Assembly (NCBI RefSeq): GCF_003710905.1
Contig: NZ_RHHV01000012.1
Location: 310,001 to 374,000, forward strand
Direction: 5' to 3'
Length of the DNA: 64,000 bases
From: Brevibacillus parabrevis
Lineage (GTDB): Bacteria; Bacillota; Bacilli; Brevibacillales; Brevibacillaceae
Shown one piece after another: positions 26,454-34,188 of the stretch. The translations under genes were made by a program, and so were the position numbers. The notes beneath the pieces were generated by a model. It was given only the letters and a program-made list of their open reading frames with translations. It did not search any database and had not been told where the DNA came from. How positions within the stretch are numbered: the stretch's first letter is position 1; each line of letters opens with the position of its first letter.

Positions 26454-27072
26454 CGCAAACCCTTGGACAGCGGACAAGGAGCATTTGCAGGAAATTTTGC
26501 AAAGGGACGAATTTCACGCTCTTCAGGACAACGGGCCAAGCCTCTGGGAGAGAGTGATCGATTTTTTGATCGACTTGATTTCCAAACTTTTTTCGTGGTC
26601 AGAAGTTCCGGCGGGGGCTGCCACGACGGCATCCACCGTTGTCCTGATCGTCGGAGCATGCTTGCTGATCGCGGTCATTTTTTGGCTGTTCCGCAGAATG
26701 GTATGGGAACAAAAGCGGCAGTCGCCCCTGTTCGTTCACGGTGAAAAAATTCGCACGCACGCCGATTACTTGCGGGAAGCAAAAGAATGCGCTGCCCGCG
26801 GTGATTGGCGTGCAGGGGAGCGCTCGCTGTTTTTGGCGCTGCTTGTCTACATGCAAAAGCAGTCGTGGATTCGGATCGAGCAATGGAAGACGAACTGGGA
26901 ATACGCAGCGGAAATCGAACTCAACCAGCCGCAGGCAGAAGGGCAGTTTCGCCGTTTTGCGCGCGCCTTCGAGCAGGCTTGGTACGGGCAAGTAGAAGTA
27001 GATCAATCCGGCTATGCAGAGCGGATTCGCGAGCTGGAGCAGATTTTTGGCAAGGAGGGACAGCATGAATAG
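26446..27072 (+). CDS. DUF4129 domain protein
   Basis: This 208-residue protein has one transmembrane helix (about residues 60-85) and a C-terminal cytoplasmic domain with the TNWEYAAE and FRRFARAFEQAWYG segments typical of DUF4129, which is often found at the end of transglutaminase-like proteins or beside MoxR/DUF58 genes. It overlaps both neighbours by 8 bases, which is strong evidence of translational coupling. Function unknown. Confidence 0.8.
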   Translation: MSNANPWTADKEHLQEILQRDEFHALQDNGPSLWERVIDFLIDLISKLFSWSEVPAGAATTASTVVLIVGACLLIAVIFWLFRRMVWEQKRQSPLFVHGEKIRTHADYLREAKECAARGDWRAGERSLFLALLVYMQKQSWIRIEQWKTNWEYAAEIELNQPQAEGQFRRFARAFEQAWYGQVEVDQSGYAERIRELEQIFGKEGQHE

Positions 27073-28189
27073 CCTGAGAACGTATCGGATCGGCATCATC
27101 GTGGCGATCGTGCTGCTCATCGTCGTCGGCTGGTTTGTGGTCAAGCCCGCAGCGACCCACTTGCCGCCTTACCTGGCGTCTTCCGCTCAGCCGGACGGAA
27201 TCAAGGCTGTACTGCTTTTGCTGGAAGAGAAAGGCGGACGGGTCAAGGAATGGCGGCAGCCCACTCACATGCTGCCGACAGCGTCTGGACAGGCGCTTCT
27301 GGTCGTGGAGCCGCAAAGCTTGACGGACAAGGAACAGGAGTCCTTGCTTGATTGGGTCGAGAACGGAAACGACCTGCTTCTGTTTTCCGAGCATCCAATC
27401 GATTGGGAAGATTTGCCCTTTGAGCCGAAATTCAGCGAAGGTGCAAGCAAAGAACGCAATATTCAAGGCCAGGGACTGCCAGAAGGACAGAGCGGAAAAG
27501 CCAGGACGCTTGTCAGATGGCAGGAAGCAGATGGGCTGGAGCCGCTGTTTTATGACGAGCAAGGGATTCTTGCAGGCAAAGTCGAGCTGGGGGCTGGAAG
27601 CGTCTCGTATTTTCTCGTCCCGGATTGGTTGACGAACCGCAAAATAAACGAATTGTCCCATTTTGAGGCGGTATGGCCGCATTTGCAAGAAAACTGGTCC
27701 GTGATCTGGATAGACGAATATCACCACGGGTTGCAGGAGACGCCGGGTTTGCTGGCGATTTATCCCGGCTGGCTGGTGGCGACCATCATTCAGCTGTCGC
27801 TTGTGTTGCTGTTGTTCGTCTGGTGGAAAGGGAAACGGTTTGGCCCTGTCTACACTTTGCGCGAATGGACGGTGCGACGCGGGGACGAAACGCTTCTCGC
27901 CGTGGCGAGCTGGTATGAGCGGCGAAGCCTTGCGCGTGATGCGCTCGCGCACAGGGAGGCGTACTTGCGCCAGTTGCTGCACGACCGCTGGGGGATTCAC
28001 CAAAAAGCGGACCGCGCACAAATTTTGCACAGTGCCAAGCAGCGGTGGAGCGAACCGCGCGTCCAGAAGCTCGCTGATGTGCTGGAGCGTCTGGAACGAG
28101 TGCGCAGCCAGGAGAAATACTCGGCGAAGCAGCTTTTGGCAGACAGTCTTTTGCTGGATGAAATGATTACGGAATTAATGAAGGAGTGA
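27065..28189 (+). CDS. DUF4350 domain protein
   Basis: ATG 27065 with AAGGAGGG upstream is preferred over the in-frame start at 27014. The 374-residue protein has an N-terminal helix (about residues 9-26), an extracytoplasmic DUF4350 domain with KAVLLLLEEKGGRVKEW and LLLFSEHP segments, a second helix near residues 240-260 and a cytoplasmic helical tail. DUF4350 resembles glutamine-amidotransferase-like folds without clear catalysis. It overlaps the DUF4129 gene by 8 bases and precedes the MoxR ATPase, the usual arrangement in this conserved cluster. Confidence 0.8.
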   Translation: MNSLRTYRIGIIVAIVLLIVVGWFVVKPAATHLPPYLASSAQPDGIKAVLLLLEEKGGRVKEWRQPTHMLPTASGQALLVVEPQSLTDKEQESLLDWVENGNDLLLFSEHPIDWEDLPFEPKFSEGASKERNIQGQGLPEGQSGKARTLVRWQEADGLEPLFYDEQGILAGKVELGAGSVSYFLVPDWLTNRKINELSHFEAVWPHLQENWSVIWIDEYHHGLQETPGLLAIYPGWLVATIIQLSLVLLLFVWWKGKRFGPVYTLREWTVRRGDETLLAVASWYERRSLARDALAHREAYLRQLLHDRWGIHQKADRAQILHSAKQRWSEPRVQKLADVLERLERVRSQEKYSAKQLLADSLLLDEMITELMKE

Positions 28190-28199
28190 CGTATACATC

Positions 28200-29120
28200 G
28201 TGGAGCCATTGTTGCAACAGATGGAAAAAGAATTGGTTGGACAACGCCAAAACATCCGGCTGCTCGTGACCGCCTTGCTCGCTGGCGGCCATGTTTTGCT
28301 GGAAGGAGTGCCGGGAATCGGAAAGACGAAAATGGTTCGTGCTTTGTCGGGACTGATCGGCGGGGAGAGCAGACGAATCCAGTTTACGCCGGACATGATG
28401 CCTTCTGACATCATCGGCCATGTCGTATTCAACATGCAGGACAATCGCTTCGAGACGATCAAAGGCCCTGTCTTTGCCAATTTGCTCCTGGCAGACGAGA
28501 TTAACCGCACGCCGCCGAAAACCCAGGCAGCTTTGCTGGAAGCGATGGAAGAAGGGCAAGTGACGATTCACGGCGTCACGTACCCTTTGCCCGATCCGTT
28601 TTTCGTCGTCGCGACACAAAACCCGGTGGAGTACGAAGGAACTTACGTGCTGCCAGAGGCGCAGCTCGACCGCTTTTTGTTCAAGCTGACGATGCAGTAT
28701 CCGTCGCACGAAAGCGAGAAGCAAATCCTGATTCAACACGCGCCGTTTACGCGAAAGCAAGAAGAAAAACAAGCGCCAGTCTACAGTCTGGACGATATTT
28801 TGGCACAGCGCCGCAAGCTGCAAGACGTTGTGGTCGACGATTCGATTTTCGAGTACATTACCACCTTGATTCGCAAGACGCGAGAAACGAAGCGGCTGCT
28901 GCTCGGAGCCAGCTCGCGCGCGGGGATTGCCGTTTTGATGGCCAGCAAGGCTTGGGCGCTTCTGGACGGCAGAGAGTATGTGACGCCGGATGATGTGAAG
29001 ATGGTTGCCCGGCCTGCCTTGAGGCACCGTCTCATCCTGTCACCCCAGGTAGAATTGGAGGGGGGTACCAGTGACCACATCATCGAAGAAACGTTGGCCG
29101 CTATCCCGGTTCCTCGCTGA
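28200..29120 (+). CDS. MoxR-family AAA+ ATPase
   Basis: This 306-residue cytosolic ATPase has Walker A GVPGIGKT (residues 36-43), Walker B LLLADEIN and sensor motifs ATQNPVEYEG, as in MoxR/RavA chaperone ATPases that insert metal or mature partner proteins, often a DUF58 or VWA protein. The start is GTG 28200, 13 bases after AAGGAG, a rather long spacing; no better start exists before Walker A. It overlaps the DUF58 gene by 50 bases, so the pair is tightly coupled. Confidence 0.88.
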   Translation: MEPLLQQMEKELVGQRQNIRLLVTALLAGGHVLLEGVPGIGKTKMVRALSGLIGGESRRIQFTPDMMPSDIIGHVVFNMQDNRFETIKGPVFANLLLADEINRTPPKTQAALLEAMEEGQVTIHGVTYPLPDPFFVVATQNPVEYEGTYVLPEAQLDRFLFKLTMQYPSHESEKQILIQHAPFTRKQEEKQAPVYSLDDILAQRRKLQDVVVDDSIFEYITTLIRKTRETKRLLLGASSRAGIAVLMASKAWALLDGREYVTPDDVKMVARPALRHRLILSPQVELEGGTSDHIIEETLAAIPVPR

Positions 29121-30441
29121 TTTGTTGGCAGACCGCTTCGTTTTGCCGACGAAGCGGCTGCTCGTGCTGTTGCTGCTCGGCGCGCCGATTGCTATCGTCG
29201 GCTTTGTGCTTCAGGCGGGCTTTACGGCATTTTGGCTGTACAACGCCTTGATCTTGCTGGCGAGCCTGTTTGATTGGCTGACGCTGCCCAAGCGCAAGGA
29301 CCTGGAGCTTCGCCGCGTGCTTCCTGAGCAAAGCGATATGGGACAGTCGTTCATGGTCGAGGTGGAGCTGGCAAACAAAAGCGGTCAGTCCGTGTCTTTT
29401 GTTCTCCAGGATGACCTGCCGCTGTCTTTTGCGGAAACAGGGCCGATCCATGGCATCATGGAAAGCGGCGAATCGCGTATCAGCTACCAGACGCGCGGCA
29501 CGGAGCGGGGGCGTTATGATTTTCGCTGGCTGTACTTGCGCTGGAGCGGAAAGATCGGGTTGTGGCATCGGCAAAGCCGTTTTGCTGCTCCCCAGGCGAT
29601 CAAAATTTACCCGGACTTGTCACAAGTTCGCGGCTATTTGAACTCGTTGCAGGAAAGCTTGATTGTCGACGGCAAAAAAATTGTGCGGCGGGCGAGGGCG
29701 GGCTCTGAATTTCATGCGATCCGCGAATACGTGCCGGACGATGATCCGCGCACGATCAACTGGTCGGCGTCTGCGCGCTCCAGGCGTCTGATGACGAACC
29801 AGTATCGGCCGGAGCACGGGAAAGTCATTACGATTCTCGTCGACTGTGGCAGGCTGATGGGAGTGGAGCTGAACAACCAGAGCAGGCTTGACCAGTCGCT
29901 GGAAGCGGCAATCACGCTCGCCGCTGTCGCACTGCGTCAGGGAGATCAGGTAGCGTTTCTGGCTTACTCGCATGAGATCAAGAAGTACATACCGCCAGGG
30001 CGAGGCATGGGGCATTTGCACACGATTTTGGAAGCGAGCTACGACTTGTCCCACGATTTTGTCGAGGCAGACCCGGCCAAGGCGCTGGAGTTTATGCATC
30101 GCCAGCAAAAGCGGCGCAGCTTGATGGTGCTTTTTTCCGACATGGAAAATTACCTGGTGGAAGATTTGCTCGTCGGCTATTTGTGGAAAATGCGCCGATC
30201 GCACTTGTTTTTGCTGCTCTCGCAAGCCGATCCGGTGCTGCACGAGTGGAGTCGCGTCCCGGTGGAAAACAGCCGATTGGCGTACGTCAAGGCAGTCGCA
30301 CAGCGTTTTCAGCTCGACCGCAAAGCTTTTCAACAAAAAATGACCGGCGCGGGCATCCAGGTACTCGATGTTCCGGCCGATCAGTTGACGCTCGCGGTGA
30401 TCAATGCTTATTTGGATATAAAAGCGCGCGAGGCATTGTGA
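29071..30441 (+). CDS. DUF58 domain protein (MoxR partner)
   Basis: GTG 29071 follows GGAGGGGGG. The 456-residue protein has two N-terminal hydrophobic segments (about residues 30-70) and a C-terminal DUF58/VWA-like region with the family signature REYVPDDDPRTINW and a following DCGR metal-site-like segment. DUF58 proteins are the usual partner of MoxR ATPases. The last 34 bases overlap the 3' end of the convergent SpoIIM-domain gene, so no intergenic terminator exists here. Confidence 0.85.
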   Translation: MTTSSKKRWPLSRFLADLLADRFVLPTKRLLVLLLLGAPIAIVGFVLQAGFTAFWLYNALILLASLFDWLTLPKRKDLELRRVLPEQSDMGQSFMVEVELANKSGQSVSFVLQDDLPLSFAETGPIHGIMESGESRISYQTRGTERGRYDFRWLYLRWSGKIGLWHRQSRFAAPQAIKIYPDLSQVRGYLNSLQESLIVDGKKIVRRARAGSEFHAIREYVPDDDPRTINWSASARSRRLMTNQYRPEHGKVITILVDCGRLMGVELNNQSRLDQSLEAAITLAAVALRQGDQVAFLAYSHEIKKYIPPGRGMGHLHTILEASYDLSHDFVEADPAKALEFMHRQQKRRSLMVLFSDMENYLVEDLLVGYLWKMRRSHLFLLLSQADPVLHEWSRVPVENSRLAYVKAVAQRFQLDRKAFQQKMTGAGIQVLDVPADQLTLAVINAYLDIKAREAL

Positions 30442-31388
30442 GCCTGGCGTCTTCGCCCGAAAAAGTACCAGAGGGCGAGCAACAGCATGGTGGCAGCCGC
30501 GACGAGGTATTTGACCTCCAGGGACAGCGAGGAAGGTGTGATATAGCCTTCAATGATCCCCGCCACAAACAGCAGCGGCAAAGTGGCGAGCAACAGCTGG
30601 GCTGATTCCTTGGCTGCCTCCAAAAACTGATGTTTGCGGTCGTAGCGGCCTGGCACAAGCAGACGATAACCCATGTGCAAGCCTGCTCCTCCGGCGATGA
30701 AGATCGCAGTCAGCTCAATGACGCCGTGCGGCAAGATGTACGCCCAGAAAGCGTAGCTGCTGTCGGCTTGAAAATAGACGGCAGCCAATGCTCCGACCAA
30801 CAGTCCGTTGAACAGCAGCAAATAGATCGGAACGAGTCCGAACGTAATCCCGCTCACAAAAGCGAGAATGGCGACTTTCATGTTATTGGTCATGATCATC
30901 GTAGAAATAACGGGACTGTTGATGGCGTCGTGCCCCTCGCCGAGCCTGGACGGATCGATCTGCTCGGCCATTCCCTGCGGCAGCACGTAGTACAGGTTGA
31001 GCGGATCAGCCAGCACCGCGACGAATCCCGATACGCCGCCGATCACAAAAAGCAGGGCGGCCATCCCGATGAAGCTGATCCGAGTGTGCATCAGCGCAAT
31101 CAGATGGACGCCGAAAAAATGTCTGAGCTGCTGCCAGCTCCCGGACTGCTGCTTGTACGTCAAGTTGTGGGCGCGGGAGACGAGCTGATTGAGGTAAAGC
31201 GTGATTTCGTCTGCTGGATGATACGAGCGAACCAGCGCCAGATGAGCGGAAGCTTTTTTGTACAAATGGGTCAGACGATCTATGTCTGCGGCTGTGATGT
31301 GCCGTTGCTTGCGGGTGAATCGTTCGACCAGTTGTTCCAGTTCGGCCCAAGCTGCTTTATGCTTGTGCCAAAACGAGGTAATATCCAT
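30408..31388 (-). CDS. SpoIIM-domain membrane protein
   Basis: ATG 31388 with AAGGAGG upstream gives 326 residues; the frame extends further but has no start signal. The N-terminal 100 residues are soluble and helical (FWHKHKAAWAELEQLVERF), followed by about six transmembrane helices including the SpoIIM-type ILPHGVIEL motif. True SpoIIM of Bacillus acts in engulfment and is shorter, so this is a paralogue of the type found next to RDD and DUF58 genes. It is divergent from the RDD gene and overlaps the DUF58 gene tail to tail. Confidence 0.83.
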   Translation of the reverse strand: MDITSFWHKHKAAWAELEQLVERFTRKQRHITAADIDRLTHLYKKASAHLALVRSYHPADEITLYLNQLVSRAHNLTYKQQSGSWQQLRHFFGVHLIALMHTRISFIGMAALLFVIGGVSGFVAVLADPLNLYYVLPQGMAEQIDPSRLGEGHDAINSPVISTMIMTNNMKVAILAFVSGITFGLVPIYLLLFNGLLVGALAAVYFQADSSYAFWAYILPHGVIELTAIFIAGGAGLHMGYRLLVPGRYDRKHQFLEAAKESAQLLLATLPLLFVAGIIEGYITPSSLSLEVKYLVAAATMLLLALWYFFGRRRQAHNASRAFISK

Positions 31389-31436
31389 GGATATGGCCTC
31401 CTTATCTAGTAAAATGAGAGGGAGAAGCGAACCGGC

Positions 31437-32261
31437 ATGAATGAAAATCCATCCATGAACCAGGCGAGCCGAGAAGCGTCTGTTGTCACACCTGAGCATG
31501 TCATGCTGCGATTCCAGACAGCGGGATTGGGCAGTCGTGCCGCCGCTCAGCTCATCGACACCGTCATTTTGTTCCTGGTTAATCTTACTGTATTTATTGT
31601 GATCGGTATAGTCATTTTTGGGAGAAAAGATAATTTTTTCCTGGATGCGGACAACTATGCATTCGCGATCGGGCTCTTCCTGATTTTTGTCCTCAACTTC
31701 GGCTATTTCTTGTTTCTGGAGGCGCTCTGGTCGGGACAAACCGTGGGGAAAAGATGGATGGGGATTCGCGTCATCCGCGACAACGGCCAGCCAGCGACGT
31801 TTTTGTCTTCGACGATTCGCAATCTGTTCCGCATCATTGACGGCCTCCCATCCGGCTATTTTCTCGGGGCACTGGTCTCGTTTTTTCATCCGCGAGACAA
31901 GCGCATCGGCGATCTGGTCGCAGGTACGATCGTCGTGGTAGAGGGTGGCGGACGCACTGGCCTTTTCCAAAAAAACAAGCGCAAAAAAGCGGAGAGCCTG
32001 GCGTCGTTCCAAGAGCCGCTACTTCTGACCGAAAGCCAAAAACAGTCGTTCACACGGGAGGACTGGGTGCTCCTTTCTACCTTTATGACGAGACAAGCGA
32101 CGCTGTCAGAAGACAAGAAGCTGGAGCTGGGAAGACAGCTCGCAAGCATGCTGCAAAAGAAGCTGGACTACAAGGAAGAGCATGCCGTTTCCGGGGAGCC
32201 GCTCCTGTTTTTGCAGCAGCTGTACCGTACGCTGGAAAGAGAGTGGACTCTGGGAAAATAG
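31437..32261 (+). CDS. RDD-family membrane protein
   Basis: The 274-residue protein contains an RDD domain (about residues 20-165): GLGSRAAAQLIDTVI carries the Arg and Asp after which the family is named, and the GQTVGKRWMGIRV and RDKRIGDLVAGT segments complete the pattern. A charged cytoplasmic tail of about 110 residues follows. It lies 48 bases from the divergent SpoIIM-domain gene; this pair is conserved in many bacteria. Its function is unknown, possibly transport-related. Confidence 0.87.
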   Translation: MNENPSMNQASREASVVTPEHVMLRFQTAGLGSRAAAQLIDTVILFLVNLTVFIVIGIVIFGRKDNFFLDADNYAFAIGLFLIFVLNFGYFLFLEALWSGQTVGKRWMGIRVIRDNGQPATFLSSTIRNLFRIIDGLPSGYFLGALVSFFHPRDKRIGDLVAGTIVVVEGGGRTGLFQKNKRKKAESLASFQEPLLLTESQKQSFTREDWVLLSTFMTRQATLSEDKKLELGRQLASMLQKKLDYKEEHAVSGEPLLFLQQLYRTLEREWTLGK

Positions 32262-32316
32262 CGATAACCAGGCGGGCCCACCCACTTTGATGAATACGTG
32301 GAGAGACTTGCAACCG

Positions 32317-32365
32317 AAAAGAGCAGATATCGTCGCAACGAATCGCGATGGTATCTGCTTTTTTT
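32317..32365 (+). terminator. terminator of the RDD gene
   Basis: AGCAGATA (32322-32329) pairs with TATCTGCT (32352-32359), with flanking A and T tracts and inner pairing. Confidence 0.75.
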
Positions 32366-32414
32366 GACCAAAAATTCCACTTTTTTCGCAAACGGTTTGT
32401 CGAAAAATAATCTA

Positions 32415-32423
32415 TGTTATAAT
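32415..32423 (+). promoter_or_regulatory. extended -10 promoter
   Basis: TGTTATAAT is a perfect extended -10 element 40 bases upstream of the ATG at 32463. A TTGTCG element lies at 32397-32402, giving a 15-base spacer that is short but tolerable with an extended -10. Confidence 0.55.
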
Positions 32424-32462
32424 AAAACCTCATTCTATGTCACAGAAAGGAGGAGGGGGCCG

Positions 32463-32969
32463 ATGAACGACAAATACATGGGAACTTCATCGACTTCGTC
32501 AACTACGTTGCCACTCCCGGCGAACGGGAAGCAGGCGGGAAGACGCAAACGAGGCAGCCTGCTGCAGGCATTGTTTCCCTCCAGAACAGAAGGCAAGCGA
32601 CCACTGCTGCCAATCGCACTCGCTGTACTGGTTTGGGTAGGACTTGCTTATGCAGGTTACGCCTTTGCTGCCCATACGCTGGACAAGCAGCAGCAATTTG
32701 TGAACCTGCGGATCAATCAGATACAAGAAGAGAACCAGAAGCAGATGCAAGCTTTGGGAGAGCAGCTGGTGACGGTGCAGGACGAGATGAAAGCGGTGCA
32801 GGCTGGTCTTGGCAATCTGGAGGAAGACCTGCAATTGACAGGCGAAACAATCGGCGGAACGAACAAAACAAAAGAAGCCTTGCAGGATCGGATTGACCAG
32901 CTGAACAAGCAACTGGTTGATTTGAAGGCGTCGCTGAAAAAACTGGAGGATGCCGCTCGTGCTTGGTAA
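32463..32969 (+). CDS. coiled-coil membrane protein of unknown function
   Basis: ATG 32463 follows GGAGGAGGGGG and is chosen over the longer frame start at 32298, which lies before the terminator of the preceding gene. The 168-residue protein has a polar Ser/Thr/Lys-rich N-terminus, one transmembrane helix near residues 45-65 and a long Gln/Glu/Leu/Lys-rich coiled coil to the end. It overlaps the next gene, which has a matching coiled-coil segment, so the two products may interact at the membrane. No family recognised. Confidence 0.72.
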   Translation: MNDKYMGTSSTSSTTLPLPANGKQAGRRKRGSLLQALFPSRTEGKRPLLPIALAVLVWVGLAYAGYAFAAHTLDKQQQFVNLRINQIQEENQKQMQALGEQLVTVQDEMKAVQAGLGNLEEDLQLTGETIGGTNKTKEALQDRIDQLNKQLVDLKASLKKLEDAARAW

Positions 32970-34029
32970 AGTCAACCGCTTTTTCCTGTTCCTGCTGGCA
33001 CCAGCTCTCGGCTTCCTCGTTGCCTTTTCCACGATCCAGCCTGCGGAAACGTTGCAGGCAGAAGGTTTGGCGCTCTCGGCACACGAATCGAAAAAGCTGG
33101 CGGATGACTTGGGGCAGCAATTGGATGACACGAAGACAAAGCTGCGCAACGTCGAGATTGTCGTGGAAGATATTCGCGATCGCGCCAAGGCGGAGCAAAA
33201 AGATTACGAAGAGCAAAACAAGCACATCAACAACTTGCTTGTGACGAGCAGATCGCAGACACAAAAGTCGGCGGATGTGCTGGACACGATTTTGTCGAAC
33301 ATGCTCGGCAATCCAATCGGGCAGTCTTTCGGGAAAAAGTCGACCGTCAAAGTATATTCGCTGCAAGAAGCGGGCTATCGCGGATATATGGCGAAAGTTC
33401 GCCTCCAGGACCCGAGCGCCTTGAAGATGGTCCTGGCGAACAACTCGGTCAAAAGCAAAGGCGAGACGACAAGCCATGCCGGCAAGCGCACGGGAGCTGT
33501 TCTGGCGATCAACGCCGGAGGCTTCATGAGCGACAGCAAAGGCTATCTCCAGCCGCTCGGCATTACCGTTGTTGACGGCAAGATTCGCACGTTTTCCAAC
33601 AATTCGAATCTGAGCTTCGTCGGCTTCAACAACAAAGGCCACCTGGTGGGAGCGAACATCAAGACCCAGGCGCAAATTACCCAGCAGGGCATTTTGCAAG
33701 GGGCGAGCTTCTTGCCAAGGCTGCTCCAGGACGGGAAACGCTTGCCGATTCCGCGCGCCTGGGCGAACGCTCGCCAGCCGCGCACGCTCATCGGTCACTT
33801 CGATAACGGCGACTTGCTCGTCATCGTGATCGACGGCAGAAGAGAAGGCTGGAGCAATGGGGTTACGCTCGAAGAAGCACAGCGCAAATTGCAAGAATTT
33901 CACGTTGTCGATGCATACAATCTCGATGGCGGCGGTTCCAGCGCGTTTTATTACAACGGCAAACTGTTGAACAAGCCTTCTGGCGGGAAGGAACGGCCTG
34001 TTGTCAGCAATCTGGTGATCATGCCGTAA
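32959..34029 (+). CDS. phosphodiester glycosidase (NAGPA) family exoprotein
   Basis: GTG 32959 is preferred to ATG 32950: GGAGG at 32945-32949 is directly adjacent to 32950 but 9 bases before 32959. The protein has an N-terminal hydrophobic anchor, a coiled coil near residues 35-110, then the NAGPA domain (GAVLAINAGGF, LIGHFDNGDLLVIVIDGR, AYNLDGGGSSAF). In B. subtilis the homologue YoeB-like/NAGPA proteins act on cell-wall glycoconjugates, and the DGGGSS motif is diagnostic. It is co-transcribed with the coiled-coil protein. The exact substrate is unknown. Confidence 0.82.
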   Translation: MLGKVNRFFLFLLAPALGFLVAFSTIQPAETLQAEGLALSAHESKKLADDLGQQLDDTKTKLRNVEIVVEDIRDRAKAEQKDYEEQNKHINNLLVTSRSQTQKSADVLDTILSNMLGNPIGQSFGKKSTVKVYSLQEAGYRGYMAKVRLQDPSALKMVLANNSVKSKGETTSHAGKRTGAVLAINAGGFMSDSKGYLQPLGITVVDGKIRTFSNNSNLSFVGFNNKGHLVGANIKTQAQITQQGILQGASFLPRLLQDGKRLPIPRAWANARQPRTLIGHFDNGDLLVIVIDGRREGWSNGVTLEEAQRKLQEFHVVDAYNLDGGGSSAFYYNGKLLNKPSGGKERPVVSNLVIMP

Positions 34030-34053
34030 ATCAAAAAACGATTGGAATGATGC

Positions 34054-34103
34054 ACACTCTTCCGACGAGGCACAGCACTCGCGTTCGGGAGAGTGTTTTT
34101 TTC
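34054..34103 (+). terminator. terminator of the NAGPA operon
   Basis: ACACTCT (34054-34060) pairs with AGAGTGT (34090-34096), with CCGA/TCGG pairing inside and seven T residues after the stem. Confidence 0.75.
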
Positions 34104-34188
34104 TTGGCAAGAGAGCGGACGGGTTGACCGGAAAAAATGCTGAAAATTATAATAATAGCAAAAGGAAGCAATAACCAGGGGGGATCGT

